A program made the translations under genes and the position numbers. The notes under the pieces are model-generated. The model saw only the letters and a program-made list of their open reading frames with translations. It had not been told where the DNA came from and ran no database searches. A stretch of DNA of 64,000 nucleotides from JAMXLG01 sp963818925 (lineage in GTDB: Bacteria; Vulcanimicrobiota; Vulcanimicrobiia; Vulcanimicrobiales; Vulcanimicrobiaceae): NCBI GenBank assembly GCA_963818925.1, contig CAWFTN010000001.1, positions 2,790,001-2,854,000 of the forward strand, read 5' to 3'. Positions within the stretch are counted from its first letter, which is position 1, and every line of letters begins with the position of its first letter. Positions 44,568 through 53,769 of the stretch are shown here, in pieces.

Positions 44568-46201
44568 TCGCGTACTCCTTCGACGTGGCTAATGATGATC
44601 TCGAGCGCGCCGACGTGATCTTTGCCTTTGTGTTGCGACGACTCCCAAAACCACGGGTCGCCAAGATAATCCGAATGCAACAGCCAATGGGTCAGCGTCA
44701 TGCGTTTGTGCCCGCGCTCATTCCAGCAGATCGCGCGGCCGCCACTGCCGTCCATCCACTCCGGTTGTCCTTCACGCTCTTCGTGAATCGCGCGCGACGA
44801 TTCCATCTCTTCGCCGGGCTTCAAATAGGAGCGATACGAGCGAATTTCGTTGCAGAGCGGATCTTGAAAGTACCAGTAATTGGCCCAAAAGACGCCGTGA
44901 CCGTTCGGACGGTCGAGCGCCTTGGGATTGCGCGTAAAGATCGTACCGTATGCGTCATTGCGCCAATGCTCGAATGACGCCGTCGGCGTCGCTCCCGAGA
45001 CATCGAAGAAGTAGCGCGTTTTTTCGAGCGATGATCCTGCGGTGATAAACGCGCGTATCCGGTCGAACTCTTCGCGCGTTACGGCGCCCTGGAGCGCGAG
45101 CTGATACAACCGCGTAAGTGCGTCCATGGCGATAGACGCGCCGAGACTGTGCGCGAGCACGATGACGCGATCGTACCGCCGGCCGCCGTTGATCTGCGGC
45201 GAAATCGCGCGCATCATCGCCTCGGCGGTAACGTCGAGAATCCGGTCGCGCATCCCGTAGAACCGCGAGTCGTTTTCATCGCGCGTGGTATAGATTTGGA
45301 CGTCGCCGAAGAAGCCGACCATGAACCCGATGAGCAGGGCATACCCCAGTTGGAACGCGACGAAGATCAAGACGATCAGGCCGACGCCCTGCCATCCGAG
45401 AACGCCGTTCGGAAACTTCGCGCGCGCCATGGCAACGATGCATGCGCCGCCGAGCACGACGAGCACGATGATCGCGATCACGCGATGCCACACCGCCTTC
45501 GGATTACGGACGAGCGCGCGCCGCTGCACCACGAGTTTCCAAATCGCGACGAGCGCCTGAGCCAATAGAAACCCGCCGATCAGTCCGACGAAGAGCCAGA
45601 CGCCGATCTTGATCGGGAGAATGCCGCCGAGCGCGCTCGCATTGGTATTGAGGGTCGTGATGACTTCGTTCGGGTTCGTGTTCTTGATCAATCCCGTGAC
45701 GGTCAGCACACGAATAAACGACTGCCACACGGCGGTCAACGACACGAAAAAGAGCGCGAACGCGAGGACGAGTGCTCCGCCGATGTAGCCATAATCGAAG
45801 AACTGCTTCTGCCACGACGCGTTGTAGCTCGCCGTCGTGTTGAGCGGAACGAAGACGACTTTGAGAATCCAGTTGACGATCCACATCCAATTCGTCCCGC
45901 CTTTGGAGATCGGACTCCAGTAGGCTTCGATGACGTCGAAGAAGCTGCCGTCGGGTGAGGTCGGATCGTCGTCGCTGCGCCGATGAACGCGGCTAATCGT
46001 CGGCTGCGGTTCGTCGGAACCGTGATGCAGCACGTTGCCCGGATTGACGACGTCCACGACCCACGCGTCCTTTGCGCCGCACGCCTCATTGAGATGTTCG
46101 CAGAGCAAGCCGGAGACTTGGTCCTGAAACTCATAGCGCGGATGGGACGCGACACCGTGCACGCAGACGACGGCAACGCGTCGCGCCGTTATATCTTCCA
46201 T
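44564..46201 (-). CDS. Membrane-embedded alpha/beta hydrolase-like protein
   Basis: 545 residues from ATG 46201, chosen because the longer frame lies inside the upstream gene and because MEDITARRVAVVCVHGVASHP begins a hydrolase fold. The N-terminal part is followed by about five or six hydrophobic segments (residues about 115-310). The second half of the fold carries the nucleophile elbow VIVLAHSLGASIAMDAL (AHSLG instead of GxSxG). The C-terminal part contains HWLLHSDYL, a possible catalytic His region. Such split hydrolases with inserted membrane helices are uncharacterised, possibly lipases. It overlaps the upstream SBP gene by 13 bases. Confidence 0.7.
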   Translation of the reverse strand: MEDITARRVAVVCVHGVASHPRYEFQDQVSGLLCEHLNEACGAKDAWVVDVVNPGNVLHHGSDEPQPTISRVHRRSDDDPTSPDGSFFDVIEAYWSPISKGGTNWMWIVNWILKVVFVPLNTTASYNASWQKQFFDYGYIGGALVLAFALFFVSLTAVWQSFIRVLTVTGLIKNTNPNEVITTLNTNASALGGILPIKIGVWLFVGLIGGFLLAQALVAIWKLVVQRRALVRNPKAVWHRVIAIIVLVVLGGACIVAMARAKFPNGVLGWQGVGLIVLIFVAFQLGYALLIGFMVGFFGDVQIYTTRDENDSRFYGMRDRILDVTAEAMMRAISPQINGGRRYDRVIVLAHSLGASIAMDALTRLYQLALQGAVTREEFDRIRAFITAGSSLEKTRYFFDVSGATPTASFEHWRNDAYGTIFTRNPKALDRPNGHGVFWANYWYFQDPLCNEIRSYRSYLKPGEEMESSRAIHEEREGQPEWMDGSGGRAICWNERGHKRMTLTHWLLHSDYLGDPWFWESSQHKGKDHVGALEIIISHVEGVRD

Positions 46202-47787
46202 GCCCACGCGTTCCAAGTCGGTAAGAAGGCGTTCGGAGCGAATCCCGAGAGGCGGTCGCGATACGCGTAGATATAGTTCGCGTTGAAGAGATAGAGCAGC
46301 GGAACGTCGCGCGCAACGATGCGCGCGATCTGCCCGTAGAGCAGCTTGCGTTCGCTTTGCGAAACCGATGCAATTGCGCGCGTTTCGAGTGCATCGACAC
46401 GTTTGTCGCACCAGCGCATGTAGTTCGACGCGCCGTCACACGAGAGCACGTAGGCATCGTCGGGATCGGCACCCACGGTGAACGGAACGTAGGCCAGATC
46501 GAAACCGCCGCTCGCGAGCGAGCCCGTCTTCGGCAGAAACAGTTGCGCGTTGCTCACGCTCTTGATCGTCACGTCGATTCCGCGCTCCCGTAGCGCGGCT
46601 TGTACCGTCGTAGCGACGCGCACCCCGGTCATCGATTCGGGAAACTGCACGTACGTCAAATGCAACGGCACCCCGTTACGCCGGCGCATGCGGTCCGAGC
46701 CGCGGCGCCATCCGGCCGAATCGAGCAACGTATCGGCATTGAGGGGATCGTATCCGGGCTCGCGGACCGAAGGATCGAAGGCCCACGAAAACTGAGGCTG
46801 CAGCATGTTCGTGACAGGATATTTGCCGAGCGTGATTTTCTTGCTGATCGCGTCGCGATCGACCGACATCGCGATCGCGCGGCGTACGTTCGGATCGCTC
46901 AGCGGTGTATGCGCGGTATTCATCACGAGTGCGGCGACGACCGCCGTCGGCGTCGTGACGAAACGCACGTGCGAATCGCGCGCAACGATTTGATACTGCG
47001 CCGGCGCGATGAGGTTCCAGTCGAGCGTCCCCGACTGCAACATCACGAGGTTCGTCGATGGATCCGGAGCGATGCGAATATCGAGCGCTTCACTCTTCGC
47101 GGGTCCACGCCAATAGTGTGGATTGCGCACGTAGGATAGCGAATCGCCGTGTCTCCACGCACGAAAGAGAAACGGCCCGTCACCGACGAGCGGCGCCGCA
47201 TTGAACGGCGCGTGCGCGAGCGGCTCTTGCTTGCGTAACACGTGCGCGGGCAGCACAAACTGCGGCGATGTGCCGTACGAAAAATATGTCATCACGGCCG
47301 GCGCCCACGCGCGCTTCAAATGAAAAACCACCGTGTTGTCGTTCGGTGCGCTCGTGCGGTCGATCAGGTCGTAGCCTTCGCGCGAACGTACCGGATTGCG
47401 CAGATCGAGAATCGCGCGCAGTGTGTAGAGGACGTCGGCGCTCGTCACCGGGACGCCATCGCTCCAACGTACGTTGCGGCGAAGATGATAGGTGATCGTT
47501 CTGCCATCCGCGCTGACTCCGCTGTTTTGCAACGTCGGAATGCGGTCGAGCAGGGCGGGAACCGGCCGCGCCGAGGCATCGAGGTCGATGAACGGCTCGA
47601 ACGAGAGGCGAGCGACTTGTTGCTCGACCGATGCCGCATCGGGATGCAAAAACAGCGGGTTGAGCGACGTCGGATCGGCGGCAAGGTCGAACCGCACGGC
47701 GCCCGGGGGCGCAGCCGGCGTCGTAGCCGTCCGCGAGCAGGCGGCGGTCGCGAGTAAAGCGAGCAAGACAAGCGTCCTAAGGCGCAT
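46189..47787 (-). CDS. ABC-type peptide/solute-binding lipoprotein (SBP_bac_5)
   Basis: 532 residues from ATG 47787. The leader LVLLALLATAACSRTA ends in a lipobox (LATAAC), so it is a membrane-anchored lipoprotein. The rest matches family 5 extracellular solute-binding proteins: DLAADPTSLNPLFLHPDA, RRNVRWSDGVPVTSADVLYT, HAPFNAAPLVGDGPFLF, and DPNVRRAIAMSVDRDAI. It would bind oligopeptides or related solutes outside the membrane. No permease or ATPase is next to it; instead it heads an operon with the membrane hydrolase, DUF6790 and SnoaL-like genes. It is divergent from the lysine operon. Confidence 0.88.
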   Translation of the reverse strand: MRLRTLVLLALLATAACSRTATTPAAPPGAVRFDLAADPTSLNPLFLHPDAASVEQQVARLSFEPFIDLDASARPVPALLDRIPTLQNSGVSADGRTITYHLRRNVRWSDGVPVTSADVLYTLRAILDLRNPVRSREGYDLIDRTSAPNDNTVVFHLKRAWAPAVMTYFSYGTSPQFVLPAHVLRKQEPLAHAPFNAAPLVGDGPFLFRAWRHGDSLSYVRNPHYWRGPAKSEALDIRIAPDPSTNLVMLQSGTLDWNLIAPAQYQIVARDSHVRFVTTPTAVVAALVMNTAHTPLSDPNVRRAIAMSVDRDAISKKITLGKYPVTNMLQPQFSWAFDPSVREPGYDPLNADTLLDSAGWRRGSDRMRRRNGVPLHLTYVQFPESMTGVRVATTVQAALRERGIDVTIKSVSNAQLFLPKTGSLASGGFDLAYVPFTVGADPDDAYVLSCDGASNYMRWCDKRVDALETRAIASVSQSERKLLYGQIARIVARDVPLLYLFNANYIYAYRDRLSGFAPNAFLPTWNAWAWKI

Positions 47788-47823
47788 CGAGCGGGGGTTC
47801 GCCGCCGCTCGCGGCACCGCCCC

Positions 47824-47852
47824 TTGCCCGAATAAATGCGGGGTGCTATAGT
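47824..47852 (+). promoter_or_regulatory. Sigma-70-like promoter of the Lrp-kdd-kamA operon
   Basis: TTGCCC at 47824-47829 and TATAGT at 47847-47852 are 17 bases apart, about 44 bases before the regulator's ATG. The regulator may also bind here, but no clear operator was identified. Confidence 0.45.
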
Positions 47853-47895
47853 CGGTTTGCCGAATGGATGCGGGCACAACAGCTAGGTGGGACGA

Positions 47896-48366
47896 ATGAT
47901 AGTAGCAAACGACGAACTCGACGAACTTGATATACAGATCTTGGAAGCGTTGCAGCGCAACGCCCGTTCGACGTTTGCCGAGTTGGGCGCGATTGTCGGG
48001 CTGAAGCCGCCCGCCGTGCACGACCGCGTCAAACGTCTCGAGCAGCGCGGACACATTCGCGGCTATGCGGCGCAGCTCGACGGAAAGCGTCTGGGTCTGG
48101 AACTCGTTGCATTCGTCAGCTGCTACACGTCGCCCGACTGTGTCTATGACGACTTTACGCGCGCGCTCTCGGCAATGCCGGAAGTTTGCGAGATCCACTC
48201 CGTCGCCGGCGAGGAAACGTTCGTGTGCAAAGTCGTCACGCGCTCGACGCAGCACCTCGACGATCTTCTCGGGCGCTTGAAATCGATGCAGGGAATGGCA
48301 CGCACCAAGACCACGATCGTGCTCACGACGCCGTTCGATCGCGGAGGCATTTCCGTTACGTCATGA
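47896..48366 (+). CDS. Lrp/AsnC family transcriptional regulator
   Basis: 156 residues from ATG 47896 (GTG 47887 is an alternative). The N-terminal winged helix-turn-helix (LDELDIQILEALQRNARSTF, LKPPAVHDRVKRLEQRGHIRGY) is followed by the RAM ligand-binding domain (ELVAFVSCYT, VCEIHSVAGEETFVCKV). Members respond to amino acids. Its ATGA overlap with the 3,5-diaminohexanoate dehydrogenase gene makes lysine or a breakdown product the likely effector. It is divergent from the SBP gene, so it could also control that operon. Confidence 0.93.
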   Translation: MIVANDELDELDIQILEALQRNARSTFAELGAIVGLKPPAVHDRVKRLEQRGHIRGYAAQLDGKRLGLELVAFVSCYTSPDCVYDDFTRALSAMPEVCEIHSVAGEETFVCKVVTRSTQHLDDLLGRLKSMQGMARTKTTIVLTTPFDRGGISVTS

Positions 48367-49427
48367 GCATCGCATTCGAACGTAAGGTTCACCCGCTCGG
48401 CACGCACCGCGTGATCGAACCGGCCGGAGCAATGCCGCAGACCGCGTGGAAGCTCGACAACACACCGGTCGCGCTCGAGAACGAGATTCTGTGCGACGTC
48501 GAAGTGCTGAACATCGATTCGGCATCGTTCAAGCAAATCGCCGACGACTGCGACGGCGACGAAGCAAAGATCGCCGAGCACGTTCTCGGCATCGTGCGCG
48601 AACGTGGCAAGCAGCACAATCCGGTGACCGGAAGCGGCGGCATGTTCATCGGCCACGTCGTCGACGTCGGCGAACGGCTTCGCGGAAAAATCGATCTCAA
48701 AGCGGGCGATCGCATCGCGTCGCTCGTCTCGCTGACGCTCACGCCGCTGCATATCGACGCGATCGCGCGCATCGACGTGACCACGGGCCGCATCTGGATC
48801 CGCGGCAAAGCGATTCTTTTCGAATCCGGCCTGTGGGCGAAACTTCCGTCCGATATCGACGAAAACGTGGCGCTTGCGGTGCTCGACGTCGCCGGTGCGC
48901 CGGCGCAGGTGAACCGTTTGTGCAAACCTGGTCAAACCGTCGTCGTCATCGGCGCGGACGGCAAGAGTGGTTTGCTCTCGTGCGCACAAGCGAAGGCGCG
49001 CGTGGGACGCGGAGGGTTCGTGATCGGCGTCGCGCCGTCGCAAGAGACGCCGTCGGCGCGTTTGCTCGAAGAAGGCGGATTCGTCGACCACTTCGTCGTT
49101 GCCGATGCGCGAAACGCGCTTGAAGTGAGCGAGAAAGTCGCGGCAATCGCGCCCGCGCTTGCCGATATCACGATCAACTGCGTCAACGTTCCGAGCACCG
49201 AACTCGCATCGATTCTCTGCACGAAGCAAGACGGTATCGTCTACTTCTTTTCCATGTCGACGTCGTTTACGGCCGCCGCGCTCGGAGCCGAAGGCGTCGG
49301 AAAAGACGTCACCATGATCGTCGGCAACGGATATGCCAAGGGGCATGCCGACATCGCGCTGCAGACGCTGCGCGATAATCCGCGCATCCATCAGTACTTC
49401 GATGCAAAGTACATGAGCAAAGGGTAG
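48363..49427 (+). CDS. kdd: L-erythro-3,5-diaminohexanoate dehydrogenase
   Basis: 354 residues from ATG 48363, overlapping the regulator stop as ATGA. It resembles KDD enzymes: VHPLGTHRVIEPAGAMPQTAWKLDN, LCDVEVLNIDSASFKQI, TGSGGMFIGHVV and the NAD-binding region VVVIGADGKSGLLSCAQAKA. It oxidises 3,5-diaminohexanoate to 5-amino-3-oxohexanoate in the 3-aminomutase lysine degradation route. Pairing with kamA supports this. The start upstream of the shared overlap is not supported by homology. Confidence 0.88.
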   Translation: MSIAFERKVHPLGTHRVIEPAGAMPQTAWKLDNTPVALENEILCDVEVLNIDSASFKQIADDCDGDEAKIAEHVLGIVRERGKQHNPVTGSGGMFIGHVVDVGERLRGKIDLKAGDRIASLVSLTLTPLHIDAIARIDVTTGRIWIRGKAILFESGLWAKLPSDIDENVALAVLDVAGAPAQVNRLCKPGQTVVVIGADGKSGLLSCAQAKARVGRGGFVIGVAPSQETPSARLLEEGGFVDHFVVADARNALEVSEKVAAIAPALADITINCVNVPSTELASILCTKQDGIVYFFSMSTSFTAAALGAEGVGKDVTMIVGNGYAKGHADIALQTLRDNPRIHQYFDAKYMSKG

Positions 49428-49432
49428 AGCAC

Positions 49433-50806
49433 ATGACCGAGATCAAACACCTCAAGCCGCCGGCGCCGCCGTCGCAATACGAACACCGCAACCTCAAGCA
49501 GGGCGAGTTCTGGCGTCACGTTCCCGCGTACAGCGAGATCGATGAAGCGACGTTCCTCGATCATTTGTGGCAGCAGAAGAATGCGGTGAAGACACCGCAA
49601 GAACTGCTCGACGCGATCAAGGATATTTGCTCGTCGGAGTTCTTCAAAGACGTTGCCGAGGGGTTTCATCGCGCGCCGATGGCCGTCCGCGTTTCGCCGT
49701 ATGCGCTCGCGCTGATCGACTGGAACGATCCGGTGAACGATCCGATTCGCCGTCAATTCATTCCGCTCGCGTCGACGCTGCTGCCGGATCATCCGCGCTT
49801 GACGCTCGACTCGTTGCACGAACAAGACGACTCACCGGTGCCCGGTCTCGTCCATCGCTACGTCGATAAGGCGCTCTTCCTTCCGCTCAACACGTGTCCG
49901 GTGTACTGCCGCTTCTGCACGCGCAGTTACGCGATCGGTCCCGACACCGAGAACGTCGATAAAGTCAGTCTCGCCAAAACGCCGAAGCAATGGGAAGAGG
50001 CGTTCAGGTACATCAGCGAGCGTCCCGAACTCGAAGACATCGTCATCTCGGGCGGCGACACGTATCAACTGCCGGCGAAGAACATTTCACTCATCGGCAA
50101 CGCGCTGCTCGATATTCCGCACATTCGCCGCATGCGTTTTGCGACCAAAGGCCCGGCGATCATGCCGATGAAGATCATCACCGACACGGCATGGCTCGAC
50201 GCACTGACGTCAATCGTCGAACGCGGCCGCACGATGGGCAAAGACGTGGTGCTCCACACCCACTTCAACGCTCCCGAAGAGATCACGTGGATCACGCAAA
50301 AAGCCATGAACATGCTCTTCGAGCGCGGCATCTTCGTGCGCAACCAGTCCGTGCTCATCCGCGGCGTAAACGATACGCCGGAACGCATGCAACTGCTCGT
50401 GAAGCGCCTCGAGTACGTCAACGTGCATCCCTACTATGTGTACATGCACGACATGGTCAAGGGTGTCGAGGAACTGCGCACGACGATCCAAACGTCGGTG
50501 GAGATCGAGAAGTTCGTTCGCGGCAGCACGGCCGGATTCAACACGCCGCTCTTTATCTGCGACGCGCCGGGTGGCGGCGGCAAACGCGACATCCATTCGT
50601 TCGATTATTACGATCGCGAGAACGGCATCTGCGTCTACACGGCGCCGAGCGTGAAGAAAGGCAAGGCGTTCGTCTACTTCGATCCGATCGACAAACTCTC
50701 CGCGGACGCGCAAGCGCGTTGGGCGGTCAAAGAGATCGCCGACCAGATGATTGATGAAGCGCTGAAAAAGGCCGGCGACGCGGCCGACGAATTGGTCCTC
50801 GCTTAA
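49433..50806 (+). CDS. kamA: Lysine 2,3-aminomutase (radical SAM, PLP)
   Basis: 457 residues. The radical SAM motif CPVYCRFC gives Cys155, Cys159 and Cys162; ISGGDTYQLP follows, then the PLP-lysine loop APGGGGKRDIHSF. HTHFNAPEEITW and QSVLIRGVND are typical of KamA. It interconverts L-lysine and beta-lysine. It starts 5 bases after kdd. The other enzymes of the pathway (lysine 5,6-aminomutase kamDE, kce) are not in the window, so the pathway must continue elsewhere or beta-lysine serves another purpose. Confidence 0.95.
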   Translation: MTEIKHLKPPAPPSQYEHRNLKQGEFWRHVPAYSEIDEATFLDHLWQQKNAVKTPQELLDAIKDICSSEFFKDVAEGFHRAPMAVRVSPYALALIDWNDPVNDPIRRQFIPLASTLLPDHPRLTLDSLHEQDDSPVPGLVHRYVDKALFLPLNTCPVYCRFCTRSYAIGPDTENVDKVSLAKTPKQWEEAFRYISERPELEDIVISGGDTYQLPAKNISLIGNALLDIPHIRRMRFATKGPAIMPMKIITDTAWLDALTSIVERGRTMGKDVVLHTHFNAPEEITWITQKAMNMLFERGIFVRNQSVLIRGVNDTPERMQLLVKRLEYVNVHPYYVYMHDMVKGVEELRTTIQTSVEIEKFVRGSTAGFNTPLFICDAPGGGGKRDIHSFDYYDRENGICVYTAPSVKKGKAFVYFDPIDKLSADAQARWAVKEIADQMIDEALKKAGDAADELVLA

Positions 50807-50827
50807 AACCTTTCATACGCACAGAGG

Positions 50828-50856
50828 AGCCGCTGCAAGCTTGCAGCGGCTTTCTT
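50828..50856 (+). terminator. Rho-independent terminator after kamA
   Basis: AGCCGCTGCAAGCTTGCAGC continues as GGCT to make a 24-base perfect palindrome (50828-50851) followed by TTCTT. It lies 22 bases beyond the kamA stop. Confidence 0.85.
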
Positions 50857-50908
50857 CGTGTTGGAGCAGGCTTAGCGGAGCTGCATAACGGCTGAGGAAC
50901 GCTTGCTA

Positions 50909-52300
50909 ATGGATTCGCAGCCCCGCACTCTTACGCGTCACGAGTTCCTCAACATGACGGCCGCCGCCGGCGCGTCGCTCGCGTTTACGCCGCTTTCGCG
51001 CTACATCGAAAACGGCGATGCGTCGTACAGTTACCGGCTGACCCGCACGATCACCGACGATCCCCGCTATCGCGCGCACGTGCTCGAATTGACGTCGCAA
51101 CAATGGCGCACGGCCCGTGACGTCGATCGCCCCCTGTGGAAGCACTGGATTACGATTGTCGAGCCGCCCGACGTACGCACCGACATCGCGGCAATCGTGG
51201 TGGCCGGCGGCTCGAACGGTGACGCCGCGCCGCTCAAGGTGCCGCGATATCTCGCAACGCTCGCGCTCGACACGTATTCCGTTACGTGCGAAGTCAACAA
51301 CATTCCCAACCAGCCGCTGACATTCAGCGGCGACGCGAAACCGCGTTCGGAAGACGACCTCGTTGCGTACAGCTGGCTGCAGTACTTGCGTACCGGCGAC
51401 GACAGTTGGCCGCTGCGGCTTCCCATGACGAAGAGCGTTGTCCGCGCAATGGACGCCGTCTCTGATTTTTGCAGGCGCAACGGTAGTGGCGTCAGCGTGA
51501 AGCGCTACGTCGTCGGCGGAACGTCGAAACGCGGTTGGACAACGTGGATGACCGGCGCCGTTGACGATCGCGTCGCCGGACTCGTTCCCATCGTGATCGA
51601 CGTCTTGAACATGCGTCGTAGCGTCGTGCATACCTACGAGACGTACGGACGGTGGCCGCAAGCATGGGATTCATATGCAGCGCTCGGCATTTTCAACTGG
51701 CTCGGCACGCCGCAGATGGACGCACTGCTTCAAATCGAAGATCCGTTTACCTATCGCGAGCATCTGACGATGCCGAAGCTGATCGTGAACGCAACGGGCG
51801 ACGAGTTTTTCGTTCCGGACTCATCACAGTTTTACTACCGGCAGTTGCCCGGCACGAATTATTTGCGCTACGTTCCAAACGCGGATCATTCGTTACATCA
51901 AGCGCGGCCTGAACAAGCGCGGACGTTGCTCGCGTTTTACCGGTCACTGATCCGAGGTGAAAAACCGCCGAATATCACGTGGCGGGACGGCGGGGATGGC
52001 TCGATCATCGTTGAGCTCGAACGTCCCGGTACCGTGAAGCTTTGGAGTGCCGTAGATCCAGTCGCCCGCGACTTCCGCCTCCAAACGATTGGAAACGCGT
52101 TTACGAGCAGGGATCTAGCCGGCCACGGGAACAACACGTTTGTCGCGCCGGCGCCCAACGTCGCGCGCGGATGGGAAGCGTCGTTTGTGGAGGTCACCTA
52201 CAGTGGGGTCTCGGGACAACCGTTCACCGTCACGAGCGATGTTTCGATCGCGCCGAACGCCCTGCCGTACGGACCGCCGCAAATGAAAAAGCCATCGTAA
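50909..52300 (+). CDS. PhoPQ-activated pathogenicity-related (PqaA-type) hydrolase
   Basis: 463 residues from ATG 50909 (TTG 50903 is also possible). The N-terminal region, TLTRHEFLNMTAAAGASLAF, looks like a twin-arginine-type or simple export signal; it carries no strict RR. The body matches PqaA-like alpha/beta proteins: ITIVEPPDVRTDIAAIVVAGG, RYVVGGTSKRGWTTWMTGAVD (nucleophile region G-G-T-S-K), VVPIVIDVLN-type segments, and LIVNATGDEFFVPDSSQFYYRQLPG with a late His in NADHSLHQA. Substrate unknown. It follows the lysine operon terminator, so it has its own transcription. Confidence 0.8.
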   Translation: MDSQPRTLTRHEFLNMTAAAGASLAFTPLSRYIENGDASYSYRLTRTITDDPRYRAHVLELTSQQWRTARDVDRPLWKHWITIVEPPDVRTDIAAIVVAGGSNGDAAPLKVPRYLATLALDTYSVTCEVNNIPNQPLTFSGDAKPRSEDDLVAYSWLQYLRTGDDSWPLRLPMTKSVVRAMDAVSDFCRRNGSGVSVKRYVVGGTSKRGWTTWMTGAVDDRVAGLVPIVIDVLNMRRSVVHTYETYGRWPQAWDSYAALGIFNWLGTPQMDALLQIEDPFTYREHLTMPKLIVNATGDEFFVPDSSQFYYRQLPGTNYLRYVPNADHSLHQARPEQARTLLAFYRSLIRGEKPPNITWRDGGDGSIIVELERPGTVKLWSAVDPVARDFRLQTIGNAFTSRDLAGHGNNTFVAPAPNVARGWEASFVEVTYSGVSGQPFTVTSDVSIAPNALPYGPPQMKKPS

Positions 52301-52864
52301 ATGGAGCGACTGCTACGTTTTGAATCGGTGATTGCGATATGTGCACTTCTCATCAGCGCGATCACCGGCGGCGCCATCGTCTATCAGACACGCATTATTC
52401 AGAGCCAATACGCCGCGACGATTTGGCCGTATTTGAGCGTTGATACGAATGTCTTCGATCCCCGGCACGTCGAGGTGGTGGTGACCAACGACGGCGTCGG
52501 CCCCGCGCTGATCCGTTCCGCGCAACTCATCGTCGACGGCCGCCACGTGCCGTCGTGGGGAGACTACGCCGCTGCGGTTACCAAAGGATTACCACACGGT
52601 TCGGGTACGTTCGGCTCATCGACGATCAATGCATCAACAACGATTCGTCCGGGGGAAACACACCCGCTCATCGCCGTTCGCTTGCGTTCCACCGTTTCGC
52701 CGCAAGTGTTGAAGCAGCATCGGGTTGAACTACGGTTCTGTTACTGTTCGCTCAACGAATCGTGTTGGACGCTACGTGCCGTCCCGGGTACGGTGACGGG
52801 CGAGTACCCGCAACGCACCGCGTCGTGTCCGATCGACCGCGGCATCGCGGTTCAACTTTTGTAG
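52301..52864 (+). CDS. Membrane-anchored protein of unknown function
   Basis: 187 residues; ATG directly follows the TAA of the previous gene, so the two are probably co-translated. One N-terminal transmembrane helix (ESVIAICALLISAITGGAIV) is followed by an extracytoplasmic domain with three cysteines near the end (RFCYCSLNESCWTLRAV). I do not recognise a family. The layout suggests a small anchored protein facing the periplasm. Confidence 0.6.
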   Translation: MERLLRFESVIAICALLISAITGGAIVYQTRIIQSQYAATIWPYLSVDTNVFDPRHVEVVVTNDGVGPALIRSAQLIVDGRHVPSWGDYAAAVTKGLPHGSGTFGSSTINASTTIRPGETHPLIAVRLRSTVSPQVLKQHRVELRFCYCSLNESCWTLRAVPGTVTGEYPQRTASCPIDRGIAVQLL

Positions 52865-52877
52865 CGACTCGAAGTTT

Positions 52878-53708
52878 TTACGGGCGTCCGAACGGTCTCG
52901 CGTGGCGGACCGGCATCACGTTGCGCAACACCGAGTTAATGATCATTCCACCGACGGCTCCGCCGAGGCCGCCACCGACGAGAATCGGGCCGCGTCCCGG
53001 AGTGCACGGGCCGCCGCCCGGTAGCGTCGGCCACGGCTCGCTCACCGGAGCGGGAACGCGTGGAGCGTTGACCGGCGGTTGAGGGACGACGATCTTTGCC
53101 GGCGTTCCTGTATCAATCGGAGTTTTGGCCGGTGCTTGCGCGCGGGCACTGTCCTCAGCGGCGCTCTGCGCCGCAGCGGTAACGGCAAACGCCTTCGCTC
53201 GCATGCGGTCTTTTGCGCGTGCTTCCGCTTGCGCTTTTAACCAAAACTGCTCTTCGTTCTGTGCGTTCACTTGCGGCTGTGCGACGGCGACCGCGCGTGC
53301 GCGATGCGGAGGAAGCTTTTTCGGTTGCAACTGCGGCACAGGCTCGGTCACCGGTACGACGACTTTCGGCGCAGCCGCGATGACCGGTTTCTGATGCACG
53401 ACCGGCGCGGCAGCAGCGTGGTGCTTAAGCACGTGAGGCGGCGCCGGCGCAACGTGTTGCACGCTCGTCGTTATCAACGGCGCGTTCGTGCGATGCGTCG
53501 CAAAGACCGCGGGCTCGATCGCGTAACCCGCGACGAGCGAGACAATGCCGGCGAGCGCTAAAATCTTTGCGATCGAACCATGACCGCTGCGCGTAAAGAA
53601 CTTCGGATTCGCTCTGCGAAGTCGCTTTGAAAGTTCCGGATCGGCGAGGAGCTCGAGCCGATCATCGTCGGAGTTTGCGTCGGAATGCGGGTACAGGAGC
53701 ATCTGCAT
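52878..53708 (-). CDS. Proline/alanine-rich membrane protein of unknown function
   Basis: 276 residues. A cytoplasmic N-terminal stretch (LLADPELSKRLRRANPKF) precedes one transmembrane helix (IAKILALAGIVSLVAGYAI), then a Pro/Ala/Val-rich extracytoplasmic linker, an Ala/Gln-rich helical segment (EEQFWLKAQAEARAKDRMRA), and a Gly-rich tail (GGGLGGAVGGMIINSVLRN). Low-complexity composition argues for a spanning or cell-envelope role. No family recognised. It converges with the gene before it. Confidence 0.55.
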   Translation of the reverse strand: MQMLLYPHSDANSDDDRLELLADPELSKRLRRANPKFFTRSGHGSIAKILALAGIVSLVAGYAIEPAVFATHRTNAPLITTSVQHVAPAPPHVLKHHAAAAPVVHQKPVIAAAPKVVVPVTEPVPQLQPKKLPPHRARAVAVAQPQVNAQNEEQFWLKAQAEARAKDRMRAKAFAVTAAAQSAAEDSARAQAPAKTPIDTGTPAKIVVPQPPVNAPRVPAPVSEPWPTLPGGGPCTPGRGPILVGGGLGGAVGGMIINSVLRNVMPVRHARPFGRP

Positions 53709-53769
53709 GCCTCCCGGTTAACAAGCAACTCTACTGTAACACAGGACCCATTTTGGGAAGAAGGCTGAC

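Noticed and set aside
46202..46411. N-terminal extension of the membrane hydrolase frame (70 extra codons)
   Set aside because: The extension lies inside the binding-protein gene and is Arg/Cys-rich; the hydrolase fold starts at ATG 46201.
47788..48255. N-terminal extension of the solute-binding protein frame (156 extra codons)
   Set aside because: It is antisense to the Lrp-type regulator and precedes a clear lipoprotein signal at 47787.
48144..49391. A 415-codon minus-strand ORF opposite kdd
   Set aside because: It is antisense to a gene with strong family similarity and a coupled start, and it resembles no family.
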